From Streptomyces hygroscopicus subsp. hygroscopicus (GTDB lineage Bacteria; Actinomycetota; Actinomycetes; Streptomycetales; Streptomycetaceae): a DNA stretch of 48,859 bases. Shown here piece by piece: positions 47,713-48,859 of the stretch. The translations under genes and the position numbers were made by a program. The notes beneath the pieces were generated by a model. It did not search any database, was not told the DNA's origin, and saw only the letters and a list, made by a program, of their open reading frames with translations. The stretch spans positions 1-48,859 of the forward strand of contig NZ_BBOX01000153.1 in assembly GCF_001553455.1 (NCBI RefSeq), in the 5' to 3' direction. Within the stretch, counting starts at the first letter, position 1, and each line of letters starts with the position of its first letter.

Positions 47713-48312
47713 TGCAGTCCCTCCCTCCTTGAAACCACTGCCGCCCTTCCCCCTGTGACCGGCTCTCCCGGACTCCGAGTACTACGGCGGCTCCGCCCCA
47801 CCCGACCCGTTCAGCGGTCGGTGCACCTATCCCCGCCCGACGGCTGGCCGCCGGCGACCGGGGAACCGGACTCGGGTGGTTCCCGTGTTCACTGCGATTC
47901 GCTCAGCGAAGGAGGAGCCCGACTGTGCCCCGGTGGCCTCGCCATGGGTACGCCGCAGTCCTTCCCCATGACCTCCCAGACGGCGGTACGAGACCCCCTG
48001 GAAGTTCCCCACCAACCGCAGTGGGTGCGCTCCACGCCCGGCCCAGATCCGCCAGGTTAGAGCCGGTGCCCGGTGTCGAGGGCTTAACAACGTCGGTTCC
48101 TCGCGTACTCCTCTTCGCCACGCTCGCCGGACCCGAGCCATCTGGCAGTGCTGGCCCGTCCCGGCTTTGTCGAGGCCGCTCCCGCCCTTCCCGGCACCAC
48201 CCGGATCAGGCTGCCTCCAGCTTCACCCTCCTGCTGCGACAGGACGGCGGTGGTGGTCTTTCACCCCCACTCGAATCACAGCGCCTCACGGCGCAACGTA
48301 CCGCTCGGGCAC
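47542..48312 (-). mobile_element. 5' portion of a group II intron (domains I-III plus ORF start), 3' truncated
   Basis: On the minus strand about 600 bp precede the reverse-transcriptase fragment and have the structured, GC-rich make-up of intron ribozyme domains. Words I associate with bacterial group II introns appear in order: GTGCCCGAGCGG (possible 5' end at 48312), GGGGGTGAAAGACC, GCAGGAGGGTGAAGCTGG, TTGTTAAGCCCTCGAC and, just before the ORF, GTACTCGGAGTCCGGGAGAG. Domains V and VI and the 3' splice site should lie beyond the ORF and are missing. The exact 5' end is uncertain. The element cannot splice or move by itself. Confidence 0.65.
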
Positions 48313-48568
48313 GTCCCGAGATCCACCAGAGCTAAAGGGCTCTATGCCTTCTGAGGAATCAGTTGTCGCACTTCAGCGATGAGTCAATGACCGTCGCGGT
48401 CTCTCCTCTTCCGACGGGCAGATGGCTGCCTTCGAAGCTGTACTTGGCCTCACTCAGGGGGTCAGCACCCCTACCAAGCGGGGGTTGCCCCCATTACCTG
48501 CCGTGCCTCCACTGCGTAGCGTGATCGTCGTTCCCAGTTCTGTTCGATTCGATGGAGGAATAGCGACA
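48313..48568. other. Intergenic region upstream of the serine hydrolase
   Basis: It holds a small inverted repeat AGAGC...GCTCT (about 48328-48343), close to the inferred intron end and possibly its insertion target. A GC-rich palindromic stretch (GGGGGTCAGCACCCC, then GGGGGTTGCCCCC, 48457-48492) follows that could be a terminator. No convincing promoter boxes were found for the serine hydrolase. Confidence 0.4.
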
Positions 48569-48859
48569 ATGAGGTACAGGCATCGTCGGCGGGGTGGCCA
48601 GCAAGGGAAGCGCCTCGTGGCCCTGGCGACGGTCACCGCGGCGATTGTTACGGGGGTGATGGTGTCGGGAAGTGGGCCGGCCGTCGCGCACGCAGTGGTG
48701 GAGCCATCCGTTCGCAGCGCCACCGCGTCACTGCAAAGTGACCTCGAGAAATATCTGGACACTCAGGGCACTAAGGATCATTTCTCTGCGGTCTCCCTTC
48801 GGGTGACCTATGCCGATCAGCGACCTGATATCTCGGTCGATGCGGGGACGTCCCGCTAT
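48569..48859 (+). CDS. Secreted serine hydrolase/beta-lactamase-like protein, N-terminal part (runs off window)
   Basis: ATG 48569, with GGAGGA about 10 bases upstream, opens a frame that continues to the window end (97 codons). A twin-basic N-terminus (RYRHRRRGG) and hydrophobic core (LVALATVTAAIVTGVMVSG) form a signal peptide, with likely cleavage near AVAHA. The mature start (TASLQSDLEKYLDTQGTKDH, VSLRVTYADQRPDISVDAGTSRY) resembles class C beta-lactamase or D-Ala-D-Ala carboxypeptidase-type serine hydrolases just before their SxxK motif, which lies outside the window. Confidence 0.65.
   Translation, partial: MRYRHRRRGGQQGKRLVALATVTAAIVTGVMVSGSGPAVAHAVVEPSVRSATASLQSDLEKYLDTQGTKDHFSAVSLRVTYADQRPDISVDAGTSRY

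Overview
The window looks like a chromosomal segment of a Streptomyces (high-GC actinomycete). GC is very high with strong third-position bias, GTG starts are frequent, and Shine-Dalgarno sites are GGAGG-like. The gene families are characteristic: an AfsA/ScbA gamma-butyrolactone synthase with a ScbR-type receptor, a SARP/AfsR regulator, an SCO0930-like lipoprotein, a DevS/DevR locus, Tat-exported lipoproteins and a DUF1996 protein. I ran no searches; product names rest on recognised motifs and family resemblance.

Layout. 1-619: 3' end of an ABC exporter ATPase. 1063-13453: a divergent sugar-acid locus. A minus-strand operon encodes a four-carbon acid-sugar kinase, a PdxA2-like dehydrogenase and a DeoR regulator. 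A plus-strand operon encodes a five-gene Dpp/Opp-type ABC importer, an aldo/keto reductase, a cytoplasmic BNR/sialidase-like protein and an SDR. 13667-16364: a small gamma-butyrolactone-type signalling cassette (ScbR-like receptor, ScbA-like synthase, HAD phosphatase) with a palindromic site on the phosphatase promoter. 16429-22198: a redox/membrane module of a Met/His-tailed lipoprotein, an SCO0930-like lipoprotein, a NuoF-ferredoxin fusion and a six-helix membrane protein, with a divergent PucR-type regulator. 22322-28612: an ECF sigma with a zinc-finger tail coupled to a DUF1996 secreted protein, a DUF4142 protein and a SARP regulator. 28755-33605: an ECF sigma, a DUF2264 (GH154-like) protein, a second copy of the small lipoprotein family, a pirin and a TPR protein. 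34098-38778: an ornithine-lipid pair (OlsB/OlsA-like), peptide deformylase, DUF2267 and NUDIX proteins. 38968-43589: a dormancy-type locus (DevS-like kinase, Acg-like nitroreductase, DevR-like regulator, Rv1733c-like membrane protein).

From about 43.65 kb the character changes. There are gene fragments, lower GC, an HTH-TPR regulator facing a HAD protein, five tightly overlapping tiny genes, and the 5' part of a degenerate group II intron. This looks like an accessory island. The window ends in the start of a secreted serine hydrolase.

A second theme is an unusual load of GC-rich tandem repeats (6 to about 27 bp units). They lie between genes (two unrelated arrays both have a 17-bp unit) and in frame inside conserved enzymes. 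The kinase carries three such insertions, adding roughly 320 residues, and the Acg-like nitroreductase carries one of about 55 residues.
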